Below are positions 35,340 through 45,889 of a stretch of DNA of 64,000 nt, piece by piece (position 1 is the stretch's first letter; each line of letters begins with the position of its first letter). Location of the stretch: the NCBI GenBank assembly GCA_946811185.2, contig OX328109.1, positions 42,144,129 to 42,208,128 on the forward strand, written 5' to 3'. The notes under the pieces are model-generated. The model worked only from the letters and a program-made list of their open reading frames with translations, was not told the origin of the DNA and searched no databases. Position numbers and translations under genes: made by a program. This stretch comes from Hippopus hippopus. Its lineage: Eukaryota; Mollusca; Bivalvia; Cardiida; Cardiidae.

Positions 35340-35410
35340 GTTTAGAGCCAAGATGAGACTGTAGATTCTGTGTAGTCTGATCTTGGATCTACACTGTGTG
35401 CAAAAGAACT
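35340..35410. mobile_element. MITE-C core
   Basis: 'agccaagatgagactgtag' / 'gtctgatcttggatctacac' with 'gcaaaag' end. Confidence 0.6.
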
Positions 35411-35427
35411 TCAAGTGGTCTTTGGTA

Positions 35428-35662
35428 TGTTAACACTTTACCAAACAATAAAATTTTGGATCAGTCCAAATTGAAAGAATTTGCAGGCGTCAATTTAAAT
35501 GTGGCTCAAAAGATGGAATTTGTTTTCCATATGGTAGAAAACATAGTGGGAAAAGAAGAAAATGCTGGTTACCAGCATTTTCTTCTTTTCCCACTATGTT
35601 TTCAAGAGCCCTCTTTGTTAGACTCTTTGAAACTCGGGATAGTGGTATATAGAGTTAAGAGG
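35428..35662. mobile_element. MITE-D, full length
   Basis: Starts 'ttaacactttaccaaacaat', palindrome centred at about 35574, ends 'gtggtatatagagttaa'. Confidence 0.8.
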
Positions 35663-36227
35663 AGATCACTATACATGGAAGGATATGCGTACATTATTCG
35701 TATTGTGGTAATATAATTATAACAGGAAAATATTTAATTGAAACTGTGATCAGTAGATACTTTGAAAATCTTCATGTGTGTTGTCGTAAAATCGTTTTAA
35801 GAAATCTTGACTGTCATTCAAAGCGGTAGTTTGAAAATCGAGACAGTTTGGACTTTTTAAGTTGATTAGAAATTAATTGTTGTCACTTATATAACTTTCT
35901 GATCTTGAAATTTGAACCTGAAGTCCGATCTTAAATCTGGGTTGTTTGAGATTTTGTGAAAAATTGTGAGGGAAAGCAGCCTTAAAATTTGGATCTCTTG
36001 GTCTTTTTTATTAAATTGAATCATTCTGTGACGCCTATTATACGTTCAAATCATTAAGATACGTGCAAAATCATAGTGCAAAAGCAGTTCTAAATTACAC
36101 TTTGAAAGACACTTTCCGTATCATATATTGATTTCTTAAGTTGAATCTATAAAAGAATTTGTGTCAAGATTCTGAATTGTGTTAGACTTTCTGTAAGAAA
36201 ATGTGACAAAGAGGAAAAAACAAAAAT
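35663..36227. other. Gene-free AT-rich stretch
   Basis: No repeat recognised. It lies just upstream of the first exon of the membrane-protein model. No TATA box with usual spacing was recognised. Confidence 0.4.
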
Positions 36228-36273
36228 ATGACAACCAAGGAATTACATGACATGGACAGTGCAACCACACCGG
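36228..36273 (+). CDS. Exon 1 of putative single-pass membrane protein (model part 1)
   Basis: ATG followed by 15 codons and one extra base, closed by the strong donor CGG|GTATGT at 36274. It encodes a short polar segment, MTTKELHDMDSATTP, with a split Gly. An in-frame TGA lies 24 nt upstream. No convincing acceptor is visible between that stop and the ATG, so this is either the true start (no signal peptide, a type III topology) or a misread internal stalk exon. The phase (1) matches exon 2 at 37455 and would give a Ser/Thr/Pro/Gly-rich juxtamembrane stalk. Confidence 0.45.
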
Positions 36274-36325
36274 GTATGTAAATATATGCTTCCATTGCTT
36301 ATAATTCAGACGTACATATTATACT

Positions 36326-36495
36326 GTGTCTGTCTGTCTGTCTGTCTGTCTGTGTTCTGTCTCTCTCTGTCTGTCTCTGTCTGTCTGTCTGTGTCTCTCT
36401 CGATGAAGACGAAGACAAAGTTATGAAAGAAGAAGAAGTAGAAGAAGAACGAGGAAGAGAAAAGAAGAAGAAGAAGAAATAGAAGAAAAAAAAAG
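36326..36495. repeat. (GTCT)n and GAA-rich simple repeats
   Basis: TGTC/GTCT tetranucleotides to about 36401, then an A/G-rich GAAGAA tract. Lies in intron 1 of the membrane-protein model. A second GTCT tract is at 36600-36630. Confidence 0.85.
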
Positions 36496-36652
36496 AATGG
36501 ACTGACTAAGCGTCATCGGTGATGATTCATAAACACATACTTCTTAATAAGCAACCTATTATTGTCTGTGTCTGTGCTTCCATTTATGACGCAGTTTATG
36601 TCTGTCTGTCTGTCTCTCTGTCTGTCTCTCTAATAAATTTTGAGAAATATCT

Positions 36653-36868
36653 TTAACCCTTAGGCTGATAAGGGCGACCTAAATACCTTTTGCGAACTGC
36701 GTATATCAAGATCCGACTGCACAGAACTTGCAGTATGATCTTAGATCCATACCGTCCATTAAGGTGTTTTTTTTCTCCAAAAAATAACTTCGGAATGGCA
36801 AAATTTGGCTTCTTACAATCGGCTTGAAAGTTTCATTACACTTATTTAGCAGGTTCAGGATTTATGGA
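36653..36868. mobile_element. MITE-C, full length, diverged
   Basis: TTAACCCTTAGGCTGATAAG start, 'gactgcacagaacttgcag' centre, end 'agcaggttcaggattta'. Intronic in the model. Confidence 0.7.
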
Positions 36869-36934
36869 ACAGTCTACTAGATATTGCTTATAGCTTTAAA
36901 GGTTTTTTATTAAGTTTTTCATTGCCAAATATAT

Positions 36935-37200
36935 GAACCTTGCTCTGTGAAAAAGGAGGCTTAATGCATTTGCGAAAAGTATCGATCCAGGTCAGCCTGC
37001 ACAGTCCGCGCAGGCTGACCTGGGTCGAAACTTTTCGCCATGATTCAATTTTCTGTATGTACATGGACCAATCTACCTAATGTTTTAGTCGGTTGTTTAA
37101 AAAAAGTGGCTATCATGGAACGCTAATCATGAGATGGCTTGCTTGATATCGTGTATTAAGGAGATAATTAAGCCCTCTTTTACCAGAGCGTGGCTCATAT
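36935..37200. mobile_element. MITE-B, full length, intronic
   Basis: 'ccttgctctgtgaaaaagga', core GCCTGCACAGTCCGCGCAGG, end 'ttaccagagcgtggctca'. Confidence 0.75.
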
Positions 37201-37259
37201 ATAACGAACGTCTTCCGATGGCTTAAAATACAATCCAATGAAACTTTGAACGATTTCTA

Positions 37260-37387
37260 TCTTATATGATTGACTAAAACAGCGGACGGTATAGATCCAA
37301 GATCAGACTGCACCTTCTGTGCAATCTGATCTTGATCTATGCCGTACGCAAAGGCCGTTGTTTTCGCCCATGGCACGGAAAGGATTA
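37260..37387. mobile_element. MITE-C variant (GGACGG end)
   Basis: 'acagcggacggtatagatcc', 'gactgcaccttctgtgca', 'atctatgccgtacgcaaagg'. The flank 'tttcgcccatggcacggaaa' is shared with the 15355 and 50383 copies. Intronic. Confidence 0.7.
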
Positions 37388-37454
37388 ATCTTCAAGCTTT
37401 ATTTTTTGTATTTTGTGTTTTGTGGTGGCATGTTTATTATTCATCTTTTTTCAG

Positions 37455-37508
37455 GTCCCACGGCGAATTCGCCTGGAAAGGGCGATACCGTTTCAGTTCA
37501 GTCGAAAA
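37455..37508 (+). CDS. Exon 2 of putative single-pass membrane protein (model part 2)
   Basis: Acceptor TTATTCATCTTTTTTCAG before 37455 and donor AAAA|GTAAGC after 37508 are both strong. The 54-nt exon (phase 1 in, phase 1 out) encodes a Pro/Ser/Gly/Thr-rich linker, PTANSPGKGDTVSVQSK, just outside the predicted membrane segment. Both junctions are phase-consistent with exons 1 and 3, without stops. Confidence 0.55.
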
Positions 37509-37769
37509 GTAAGCCCTAAATACATTACATATATTATTCTGGAAAAAAAAATATATCAGCAGTTTTTTTCTTTTATCACCATGTTTTTCAAGAGCTTCCT
37601 TTTTTAGATTATTGTTTAGTCAGATGTTGAGACAAAAAGAGACGGAAAAAGCAGACTGGGGGAGTAATCTTTCAGTTTTTATCTAAAAAGTACTCCGCAG
37701 TAGCCTCCCTTGCTCACCTTTGATGAGACTACAGGCTTCTTATTTGTTTCTCGCCACAATTCGTTAAAA

Positions 37770-38064
37770 AGACCCGAGCCCAGTATGCGCAGTCGGCAGC
37801 GTACAGGACTTGAGAACAGGGTTGCTGGTTCGAATCGATGGCTCGGCCAATTTCTTTCCGACGATTAATGATAATCATTGCCACATGATTCATTCTTCTC
37901 TCACCGGTGACCATTGTTTCGACGATGGCTTTGTGAGGACGGAGCCAGTGAATTTGGAATAATGTTGTGCGAAGTAGTGGTAACAGAAACTCCAGGAAAG
38001 CATGGATAGGTGCACTAATCGCAGCGCTTATAACTAAAATAATGTTGGAATGTAATCAACCGTT
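37770..38064 (+). mobile_element. tRNA-derived SINE, intronic
   Basis: Head with 'gcgcagtcggcagcgtacag' (A-box region) and B box GGTTCGAATCG, body, then 'gttggaatgtaatcaaccg' as an altered tail. Lies in intron 2 of the membrane-protein model. Confidence 0.7.
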
Positions 38065-38232
38065 AAAAAAAATGCAGAAAAAAAAATAAAATAACTAAAT
38101 ACCAAGAAAATTCATTTAAAAAAATCGGTCTCGGACGGTTAAACATTTTTTAAGACATATTAGGATTCAAGTGGACGGAAATATCCTTCTGTAGTCAAGA
38201 CATTCCTTAAATAGTCGAGAGATGAAATAAGC

Positions 38233-38452
38233 ACGTGCCAAACGACAAATTTTAGACTTTTCGAAATAGAAGGCGTCTGCAGACGACAATTTCAAACATA
38301 AACGAATAATCTAAAATTCTCTAATGTGGTAGAAAACATTGTGGGTAAAGGAGAAAATGCTGGTTACCAGCATTTTCTCCTTTACCCACAATGTTTTCAA
38401 ATGACTTCTTAGTAGACTCGTTTAAAACATGGGATTGTTTGGTAAAGGGTAG
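38233..38452. mobile_element. MITE-D, intronic
   Basis: 'gtgccaaacgacaaatttta' start, perfect palindrome about 38332-38399, ends 'gttTGGTAAAGGGTAgag'. Confidence 0.8.
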
Positions 38453-38606
38453 AGTACATAGACGCAGTAAAGGGAAGCTTTTTCTCACATTTTATGCTGA
38501 TTAATGCTATTTTAAATAACTTTTCTTGACAGCTTTTTTTACAGGTACTTTCAATACTTTGATTACTATTCTTCAGTACTTTGTTTATTTTTTTCCCATG
38601 TTTCAG

Positions 38607-38691
38607 TTGCACTATATATAGGCGTAAGTGTTGGCATTGGAGTACTCGTATGTGTGATAGTGGTGATATTTATTTTGATGTACAGAAAAGG
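38607..38691 (+). CDS. Exon 3: transmembrane segment of putative membrane protein
   Basis: Acceptor CCCATGTTTCAG and donor AAAAGG|GTAAGA bound an 85-nt exon. It encodes a textbook transmembrane helix (about residues 37-58 of the model, Gly/Val/Ile-rich, including VSVGIGVLVCVIVVIFILM) closed by a Tyr-Arg-Lys stop-transfer. Phase 1 in, phase 2 out, matching exons 2 and 4. This hydrophobic exon is the firmest part of the model. Single-helix exons of this type are usual in receptors of the immunoglobulin, EGF or leucine-rich repeat classes, but none of those ectodomains was found in the window. Confidence 0.65.
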
Positions 38692-38734
38692 GTAAGAAAC
38701 AATCTAGCAACCATCCATTTTTTTTGTTTATCTT

Positions 38735-38972
38735 GCAGTTCCACGCCGTTCTAGCAGCTTAGGTCACGGAGGTCAGTGCATCTACGCACGTGTTTCCTGG
38801 CTTACAACAGTACCTACACAACTTTCTTCCCAAGCTACTGACTACTTTTCTCACATGCAACAGAGGTGAGAGGCGAAAAACCGCTGGAAAGAAATTTGCC
38901 TCAAATGGGTATCGAAATCGCAACAACCAGGACACGAGTCAGATATGCTAACCACTGAGCTACCTGGCCGGG
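38735..38972 (-). mobile_element. tRNA-derived SINE, intronic
   Basis: On the minus strand A box GTAGCTCAGTGGTTAGC and B box GATTTCGATACCC are well preserved. The body follows and the tail reads 'cacgccgttctagc' on the plus strand. Confidence 0.7.
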
Positions 38973-39239
38973 CTGCATCCAATCTTTACAACATATTACA
39001 GTTGACGAATTCATAATATGCGATTGACATTTGTCTATCTGAAACTTTTCCTTGTTACATCTTGAGGGTATCCTTTTATCATTTATATCCGGAGCTCTGC
39101 GGGGTCGTGTCCAGTCACTTGGAAAGAGTAGCTTTTGCACTAGCTTAAGCCCAAATAGCTGCCGAAAGTAAACAATACATGTGTTAAAATGTATTTAAAT
39201 TGAAATCATGCCATTCTTATGTATAGAAAATATTGTGAA

Positions 39240-39428
39240 GATGATAACCTGTTATTGTAGGGTTGGTCCAAGAGTTAGTCGCTCGAAAAAAAATTCAATT
39301 TTAAAAGTAGGTCAAAAGTTGCCACATCGCTCTGTCTATTGTTTACTTTTTACCTGGTTATAAAATTCATCTTACTGCCAGCGACTAACTCTTTGACAGA
39401 CTGTACAATAACAGATTTTCATCTTCAT
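39240..39428. mobile_element. Fold-back repeat K, complete
   Basis: 'cctgttattgtagggttggt' with 'agagttagtcgct' at the left is mirrored by 'agcgactaactctttg' and 'gactgtacaataacag' at the right. Related copies at 2700 and 24920. Confidence 0.65.
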
Positions 39429-39694
39429 AATGGTTTACATATTTTTAAAAGGTATGATTTACATTCAATTGCATTTTAATACCCGCAATTTTCACTTTTG
39501 GCCGCTATAGGGGTTTAAAGAAATTTTAGTCATGTACAGTTGAGTTTGCAACCGTGACATAATTGCAATATTGGCGAAACACCAAACAAATATATTATTA
39601 GTGGTTTCCCGGGATAACAATCCTGTATTCAATACTGTTTTCCCAAATTTTGGCACTCACTCATCCACCAACCCATCCACCCTCCCTTTCCCTC

Positions 39695-39757
39695 CCTCAC
39701 TCACTCTCACTCACTCACTCACTCACTCACTCACTCACTCACTCACTCACTCACTCA
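39695..39757. repeat. (CACT)n microsatellite
   Basis: Tetranucleotide run, 40 bp upstream of exon 4. Confidence 0.9.
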
Positions 39758-39797
39758 AATAATAAAACGACCAATCAATTCACTTTTGTTTTAACAG

Positions 39798-40242
39798 AAA
39801 AATACAGCTGAGACGAAAAAGTGTCCGTCACTTATTTCTACGTGGGTTTAGCACGGTATCAGAACGTGGAGTTTTAAACAGTACTGGCGAGTTTGAAATA
39901 GTAAATACCAGTGCAACAACTAGTGTCAGCAGCGAGGACGCCCAGACGTCACAGAACAACAACAGAAAAGGAACTAAAGGAAGAAGAGCGACGCCAAAAA
40001 AGCCGGACCGACGTCGACGTAGTCGTGCGTCGTCCAGCAACGCACAATACGAGAACGTGACGTTGTCCAGCAACGCACAATACGAGAACGTGACGTTGAA
40101 CCCGCAAGTCGGGTTCATGGTTCGAAAAAGCATTAGCATGAGTTCTGAAATCCCGTTTATAGACGGTACGGGTACACTAGACCCGAAACTAACTGCTGAA
40201 AAGAATGAAGACGAACTCGACGATGACGATGTGTTTCAGTGA
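39798..40242 (+). CDS. Exon 4: cytoplasmic tail with tandem YENV modules, terminal exon
   Basis: Acceptor TTTTGTTTTAACAG at 39784-39797, open in phase 2 for 147 codons to TGA at 40240. In the full 209-residue model this is residues 63-209. In order: a basic juxtamembrane stretch (QLRRKSVRH), a Ser/Thr/Asn-rich part, a strongly basic patch (PDRRRRSRA) about 125-139, then two exact tandem copies of SSNAQYENVTL (Tyr146, Tyr157; the 33-nt repeat is at 40033-40065 and 40066-40098), and an acidic C-terminus (DELDDDDVFQ). Tyr-Glu-Asn fits the known Grb2-type SH2 ligand pattern pYxN. The residue at Tyr-2 is Ala, so it is not a classical ITIM. A signalling role is inference. Confidence 0.65.
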
Positions 40243-40257
40243 CGCATTGCTAAATTA

Positions 40258-40466
40258 TCAACCACTTATCCTACTAAATAAGACGAATTGAACTTTCAAG
40301 CGATCAAAAATAATTTTTTTGCTTTTTCAAAGGTATTTTCAGGGACGATATCTCCTTATCGGACAGAGTAGATACAAGATCAGACTGCATTTTATGTGCA
40401 GTCTGATCTTGGATCTACACTGTCCGCAAAGGTCCTTGAGTCGTGCTTGGCAGCCTAAGGGTTAAT
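40258..40466. mobile_element. MITE-C, full length
   Basis: 'accacttatcctactaaata' start, palindrome about 40358-40426, ends 'gcagcctaagggttaa'. It begins 15 bp after the stop codon of the preceding exon, so it probably sits in its 3' UTR. Confidence 0.75.
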
Positions 40467-40645
40467 CAGATAAAAAAAAATGTGGACTCGTCCATTTCGA
40501 AAGTTGTCACAGACAACCCATTAAAAATCGCTGAATGCGTAAGATTAATCTTTGACAAAGAAGGAAGCATTATGTCAAGGGGAAAAACTATTGAGTATCA
40601 TTATTTTCTCTTTTTTTTTTTCCCTTTCCTAAATATAATGTGAGA
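40467..40645. mobile_element. MITE-D-like degenerate copy
   Basis: 'gactcgtccatttcgaaagt' and 'gtcacagacaacccattaaa' echo the D left part. The palindrome is broken. Confidence 0.4.
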
Positions 40646-40802
40646 AAGAAAAAACGTTTTCACGTAAATACACGGTATCGTGTGATAAGACCTTAAAACA
40701 AACACTTTCCTCGTTTGATTCTTTCAGAGTCAATTATATAAATCAAACCTCTTTTCTTGGCTGAAATAACAATCTATTGAAACTCAGAAAGAGTCTGGTA
40801 GG

Positions 40803-41080
40803 CTCAACTAAACATATATACTTAACAAAAGGGTGGTGTAAATCCAAGATCAGACAGCACGCTCTTTGCAGCCAGGGTCCTTATACACCAACCTTCTCAA
40901 CAACATTCTTGGTCTAATGATAGATTAAGAAAGAAACACTACTTTTGATTGGCTAAACCATTTGGTTTAGCCAATCAGAAGCTGTGTTACTTTCAAATTT
41001 AGAAAATTCTCGAGAATAAGACTGAGAATGTTCTTATGAATGGCTGGTCTGATCTCGATCTATACCGCCCGCAAAAAGAA
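40803..41080. mobile_element. MITE-C interrupted by a MITE-E
   Basis: The C core is split. The left part, ending 'cacgctctttgcag' at 40872, resumes as 'gtctgatctcgatctatacc' at 41047. The sequence between is a complete MITE-E. Confidence 0.75.
40873..41046. mobile_element. MITE-E, full length, nested inside MITE-C
   Basis: Starts 'cagggtccttatacaccaac', palindrome TTGGCTAAACCATTTGGTTT/AGCCAA, ends 'gttcttatgaatggctg'. Confidence 0.8.
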
Positions 41081-41820
41081 AAAAAAAACGTCTTCGACTA
41101 TGACGTCAAAAGAGTTAAAGTCTCACATCACTCATTTTTTGCTACATTGAAAATACAGTGAAAATCACTTTCTTTGACCATCTACTGTACTTTTATTTGC
41201 AAACCCGGAGCTTTAAACCAAATACTATATGTCAAGGGGCATACGCAAGAAATTTTTAAGAAATCTACTTTTTCTCATTCCACCTCAAACACAACTGTCC
41301 TTGCTTGAAGTAAAGAAATGGCAGATAAATTAACAGACAGAGTAAAATTGGTCGGAAAGACAAATAAAAACAATCATGCAAACCCTTCAGTGTTAGAATG
41401 AAACATTTCAGAACAGCAGAGAATATAACAGAACAGAATAGATCATCATAACATCGCCCCCTATTTTCTAGTATTTTTGCCTTTTTTTAAAGTCAATACA
41501 AAGGAAGTGAAACACAACAATCCTTGAAAAAAAATTCCTGGTTGTAGATCATGTTCCTTAAGTGTTCACAGAATTAACAAACTTGCACTTAGTTTTCACT
41601 GAAATCAACCAATTAACACAAGTAGATTGTTCAATTTCTCATTGGCAATCTCGGTTTTTTGGCAAGTTTTCAATGCGTTTTGAAAGCCTTTTTTCAAGGG
41701 TTATCCGGAAGTACAAGAATTACTTTTAACAGTATCTATTTCCGCGATTAAGAGTAAATTCTGTACCGCCAGTCGCTGAACTACTTCTTTACTTATTTTT
41801 TGTTACTAGAGACAAATGAA
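41081..41820. other. Gene-free stretch
   Basis: AT-rich, no repeat or gene recognised. Confidence 0.4.
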
Positions 41821-41822
41821 GT

Positions 41823-42034
41823 TGAGCTATGTTCTGTAAAAAGGGAGCTAGATGCATTTGCAAAGAGTATCGATTCAGGTCAGCCTGTGCTGTCTGTGTT
41901 GGCTGATATAAGTCGAAACTGATTTATTCAGTCATTAGACAAAATACATTTATGAATTCATAATTATGAAATGATTTGTTTGGTATTATGTACCACGGAG
42001 ATGCATTAAATCCCCTTTTGCCAGAGCATGGTCC
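41823..42034. mobile_element. MITE-B, degenerate
   Basis: 'gagctatgttctgtaaaaag', 'gcatttgcaaagagtatcga', a decayed palindrome, end 'ttttgccagagcatgg'. Confidence 0.6.
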
Positions 42035-42337
42035 AATTTCTGTACAAAGATTCATCTGATTATCATGTTCATCTTGTCTTTATAAAAAAAAATCTGTCGA
42101 ATGAAACGTTCTGCACTTTGCCTTTATTTTATTTCTTTTTTTATTATTATTATTATTAACTTGAGCGCTGGTATATCTGTTGAACTTACGAAGGATTTTT
42201 TTCTCTATGTCTATGCCAAGATTCATCAAAATGACAAGTTTGGGTGTTAGTTTAATTACAGGTACATTCAACCGTAATAGTCGTCATAATGTCTCTTGTT
42301 ATTCTGTACCATTCAATATCAGTTATTTAAAGGTTTA

Positions 42338-43405
42338 TACACTGCTCAAAATAATTAAAGGAACACACACATACCGAAGTTTAAATCTTTCATTTTGCTA
42401 AACACTCAGTCTTGGTGCTTTGAAAACCATCAACTTACATTGTTACCACACAAAATGGCTCAATGATTTGTTTGTTTCTTTTGATTTTAAATGCTGATAA
42501 GCCATGTTAAGAAGAAAATCCAAAAATTTGTTTTCCTTGGTCTTTTGTTAAACAAATCATATTTTCCCAATCTTTTGTTCATATTACTGTCAAATCGTAT
42601 GAAAGAAGAAAACAGGAAGAAAAAATACAGTTCCGTTTCTCTTAAAAGCCTGTGTGGCATATGAAAAAGACGGCTTATAAAGAAATAGCCCATACATCTT
42701 TTGTGCAAACCAAATTGTTTTGCCTGTTCTGAGGTTTTATAGTGTTAAAGGTGGGTATTTAGATTTTTCACATCTCACCAAATTAAAAAATATATATATC
42801 ACTGAAATTTATATAAAAAAAAAAAAAAAACAATACAAATCATCAATAATTGAGAATCATAAAATTACAAAAAAAAAAATTTTTTATGGTATTCCCTTAA
42901 AAGGCTACGTAGCCTCTTAAGGTATTTTTAGATTTCGCGCCAGAAATCAAAAAAGCATTGTGGGAATGTCAAGTGACTGGCAAGTGACTAATGACGCTTA
43001 AATTCCAAAACATAACAAACATGTAATTATTTTCCATAATGTCTTCTTCGGACGCTATGTTTGAAGCTTTCTCTGTGTATTTCCGGTGTGTAAAGAGCGA
43101 GTTGCTCATGTATAAATAGAACGTGTTTCCCGTCAGTGTCGACCTGGGCCGTAGTAAATCTCTAATTTCTCTTGTTGTCGGATGGTTTTCGACTACTGGG
43201 GTTTTATGAATGAAAATTAAAAGGCTTTGGGAGTATAAGGATGATTTTTTTGTTTTTTTGTAAAATTTTCGTCCCAAAATCTGAAGGGCCACCTTTAAGA
43301 CTGAATGAACTTACGAGCAGAAAATTATTTGCATTATCCTGTACTGAGAGAATTACCTTGTGATCGAAATAGAAGACATGTGTTCCTTTAATTTTTTTCA
43401 GCAGT
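42338..43405. mobile_element. TIR element about 1.07 kb
   Basis: Left end CTGCTCAAAATAATTAAAGG followed by AACAC is mirrored at the right end by GTGTTCCTTTAATTTTTTTC followed by AGCAG, with a few mismatches. The TIR word is of a type I have seen at the ends of DNA transposons in several animals, but I cannot name the superfamily safely. No transposase ORF remains. A paired motif, 'cttaaaaggctacgtagcct' near 42896, recurs as 'ttaagaggcttcgtagccta' at 44814. Confidence 0.5.
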
Positions 43406-43529
43406 ATAGTTAACAATTCAAGTATTCTTTGCTTGTGTCAAATTACATTACCTCATCAATATACTGACCCTTCAAAATTAGCCTTTTGATACTCTCCGTG
43501 ATTAAAAAACAGTGAAAAGCGCGTGGGTT

Positions 43530-43533
<4 letters not shown>

Positions 43534-43577
<44 letters not shown>
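43534..43577. repeat. (GT)n microsatellite
   Basis: About 22 dinucleotide units. Confidence 0.9.
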
Positions 43578-43611
43578 CTGTGTACTGGACGGTTCACAAT
43601 TTGAAGAATAC

Positions 43612-43692
43612 CCTGGAAACTCAGCCGTAGGACATATAGTTGGTAATTCACAGAGTCACGGCGAGTTCAAATCCCGGCTCGGCCGTAAGTTT
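43612..43692 (+). mobile_element. SINE tRNA-like head
   Basis: 'agttggtaattcacagagtc' then B box GAGTTCAAATCCC and 'ggctcggccgtaag'. No body follows. Confidence 0.5.
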
Positions 43693-43829
43693 TCTAAGTT
43701 TTTTTTTTTATTTTTCGAGTACTGGTGATAGTATGTGCAAGAACCTTTAGTGCTAGATCACCCATGAATATTTTTTGCAATAAATTTAATGTGGGAATGC
43801 TACTAATACTTTGGAATGATTAATCATAA

Positions 43830-43990
43830 AATGGTGTTTCAACATTACTTCAGACATGTCACGGCTACAGCTCATTCATTAATGTATGTCCAGGGTTTTA
43901 CCAGTACTTATCTAGGGCTCTGAAATGTCTTGCCCAAGGACACTTGAAAGACGAGCCTATGGCTTCTAGTGAGGTTCGTATACGGTACGG
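43830..43990 (-). mobile_element. SINE, second subfamily, head lost
   Basis: 'gtttcaacattacttcagac', 'ggctacagctcattcattaa', 'aatgtcttgcccaaggacac' match the element at 54097-54312. Confidence 0.6.
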
Positions 43991-44099
43991 TATGTACTGT
44001 TTGATCTACATCTATGCTCTTTTCAAACCCAGGGAAGCTATGCATCAGACGAGATGTTGCCATAATATGATTGAGGCACGGTTGAAAGCGGAGTTATAT

Positions 44100-44364
44100 G
44101 GCTTGCAACACGCGAATAGGGGCATTCGGACATTTGCGTAAAGTGCTGTCTCGGATCAGCCTGCGCAGTCCGCGCAGGCTAATCCGAGACGGCACTTTAC
44201 GACTACATTAGATTTTGTGCTACACTAGACTTGCGCAAAACAGAAAATTATACAGAAACGGAAAGTCACGGTCGTTTCGGATAAGCCTGCGCGGACTGCG
44301 CAGGCTGATCCGAGACGACACTTAACGCAAATGTCCGAATGCCCCTTTTTGCGTGTTGCAGGCC
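44100..44364. mobile_element. MITE-A, full length
   Basis: GGCTTGCAACACGCGAATAG start, both palindromes (about 44155-44195 and 44284-44318), end 'gcgtgttgcaggcc'. Confidence 0.8.
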
Positions 44365-44450
44365 ATATACCAACTAAGACAGGCCAGTTTAGTTGTTTTG
44401 CAGTAAATCAGAGTTTCTTAAAGAACATCGCAAAAAAAAACAGCTAAGTC

Positions 44451-44685
44451 TGAGCCATGCTCTGGCAAAAGGGGGTTTAATCAATCTCCGTGATTCATTT
44501 TGTCAAGCAAGTCACCACAGTATAATAGGTCCAAACATCCATTTTGTATAACAACTGACTGAATCATGAGGTAGAATAGTCCTCTGAGGTGCAAAAAAAT
44601 ACCGCATGCAAAAAGTTCCGCCCAAAGTCGGCTGCCCCAACTGTGCAGGCTGACCTTGTTCGACACTTCGACGTCTATATTCATT
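44451..44685. mobile_element. MITE-B, degenerate, reversed
   Basis: 'gagccatgctctggcaaaag' start, decayed palindrome at about 44620-44660. Confidence 0.6.
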
Positions 44686-45012
44686 ATCTCAAATATGAAG
44701 AAATCTGATAGCAAATCCTCGTAATCGACACTTGTTATTGATGATGTGACATTCCCAGAAGTCTTTGCAAAATTTTTGAGTGAAATCTAAAAATGAAAAA
44801 AAAAAAACCACCCTTAAGAGGCTTCGTAGCCTATTAAGGAGATAGATCTACCATTGAAAATATGTATTCTTTTTTCCACCTTTTTTTCCTTCCTCTTTAC
44901 TGATTATTTGCCAGCTATTGCCTGTCTTAATACAGTGGTTAATCAATTCTTAAAATTGGTTAGATTGTAAAAATCTGAGCAGCTGCCTTTTACAAACAAA
45001 AGCTTTATAGCT

Positions 45013-45226
45013 GTTAACCCATAGGTTGCCAAGCGCAACCCCAAAACCTTTTGCAGACAGTGTAGATCAAGATCAGACTGCATAGAACGTGCAGTCTGAT
45101 TTTGGATCTACACTGTCCAATAAGAAGATATTTCCCCCTCATAAAGAAAATGAAGACGCAGCATTTTGGTTTTTACTATCGGCTTGAAAATCTAACTTAA
45201 CTTATTTAGCTGGTGAAGGCTTAAAA
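45013..45226. mobile_element. MITE-C, full length
   Basis: 'gttaacccataggttgccaa' start, palindrome about 45056-45122, end 'agctggtgaaggcttaa'. Confidence 0.75.
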
Positions 45227-45256
45227 TAAATAGGCGGCTTTCTGTGGACAGAAGCT

Positions 45257-45474
45257 CAACTCTTAAGCTGCTAAGCGCGAACCAAGGACCTTTTGCGGAC
45301 AATGTAGATCAAGATCAGACTGCACAGAACGTGCAGTCTGATCTTGGATCTACATCGTCCAATAAGGATAGACTAGTATTTTTCCACCAAAAATGATTTT
45401 GAAGTTGCAATATTTGGGTTTTTACTATCGGCTCAAAAGTTTTATTTCACTTGTTTAGCAGAAAATGGTTAAGT
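45257..45474. mobile_element. MITE-C, full length
   Basis: 'caactcttaagctgctaag' start, palindrome about 45296-45361, end 'tagcagaaaatggttaa'. The two C copies are 30 bp apart. Confidence 0.75.
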
Positions 45475-45689
45475 AAAACAAAAAATCAACAGCCATTGTT
45501 TTATTCTTTACTTTTTCTAAGATTTTATCGAGAGAAACAGTCATGACAGCAAAATGTATGTAGTCTATATGCTCAACTGTGTATGTGTATACCGTATTTG
45601 TTTGGGAGCCTATAGCAACAGTAACCAAGGAAGTCGGTTTATCTTATCGTCACGGATCCATGTATTATCCTGGGTTATACAATCCTAGG

Positions 45690-45835
45690 GAAGAGGCAGG
45701 TAACCAGCATTTTCACCTTTTCTTTACAATCTTTTCTAACCTTTCAAAGACAAGTCTCTTCTTTTGAACCCCATTTCTTTTTTGTCGTCTGCTTCAACTT
45801 GGACAAGTCGACATTTTTAAATCATCGTCTGTTCA
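45690..45835. mobile_element. MITE-D, partial, reversed
   Basis: 'caggtaaccagcattttcac', 'cttttctttacaatcttttc', 'cttggacaagtcgacattt'. Confidence 0.55.
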
Positions 45836-45889
45836 AGCATTAATTGTTTCTTTCATTTATTTAGCCGACTTGCTTTGATTCTTTATCAC

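Noticed and set aside
45579..45700. Short plus-strand frame (YTVFVWEPIATVTKEVG...) with protein-like composition
   Set aside because: Truncated by a MITE-D. No acceptor site or family could be shown. May be a chance frame.
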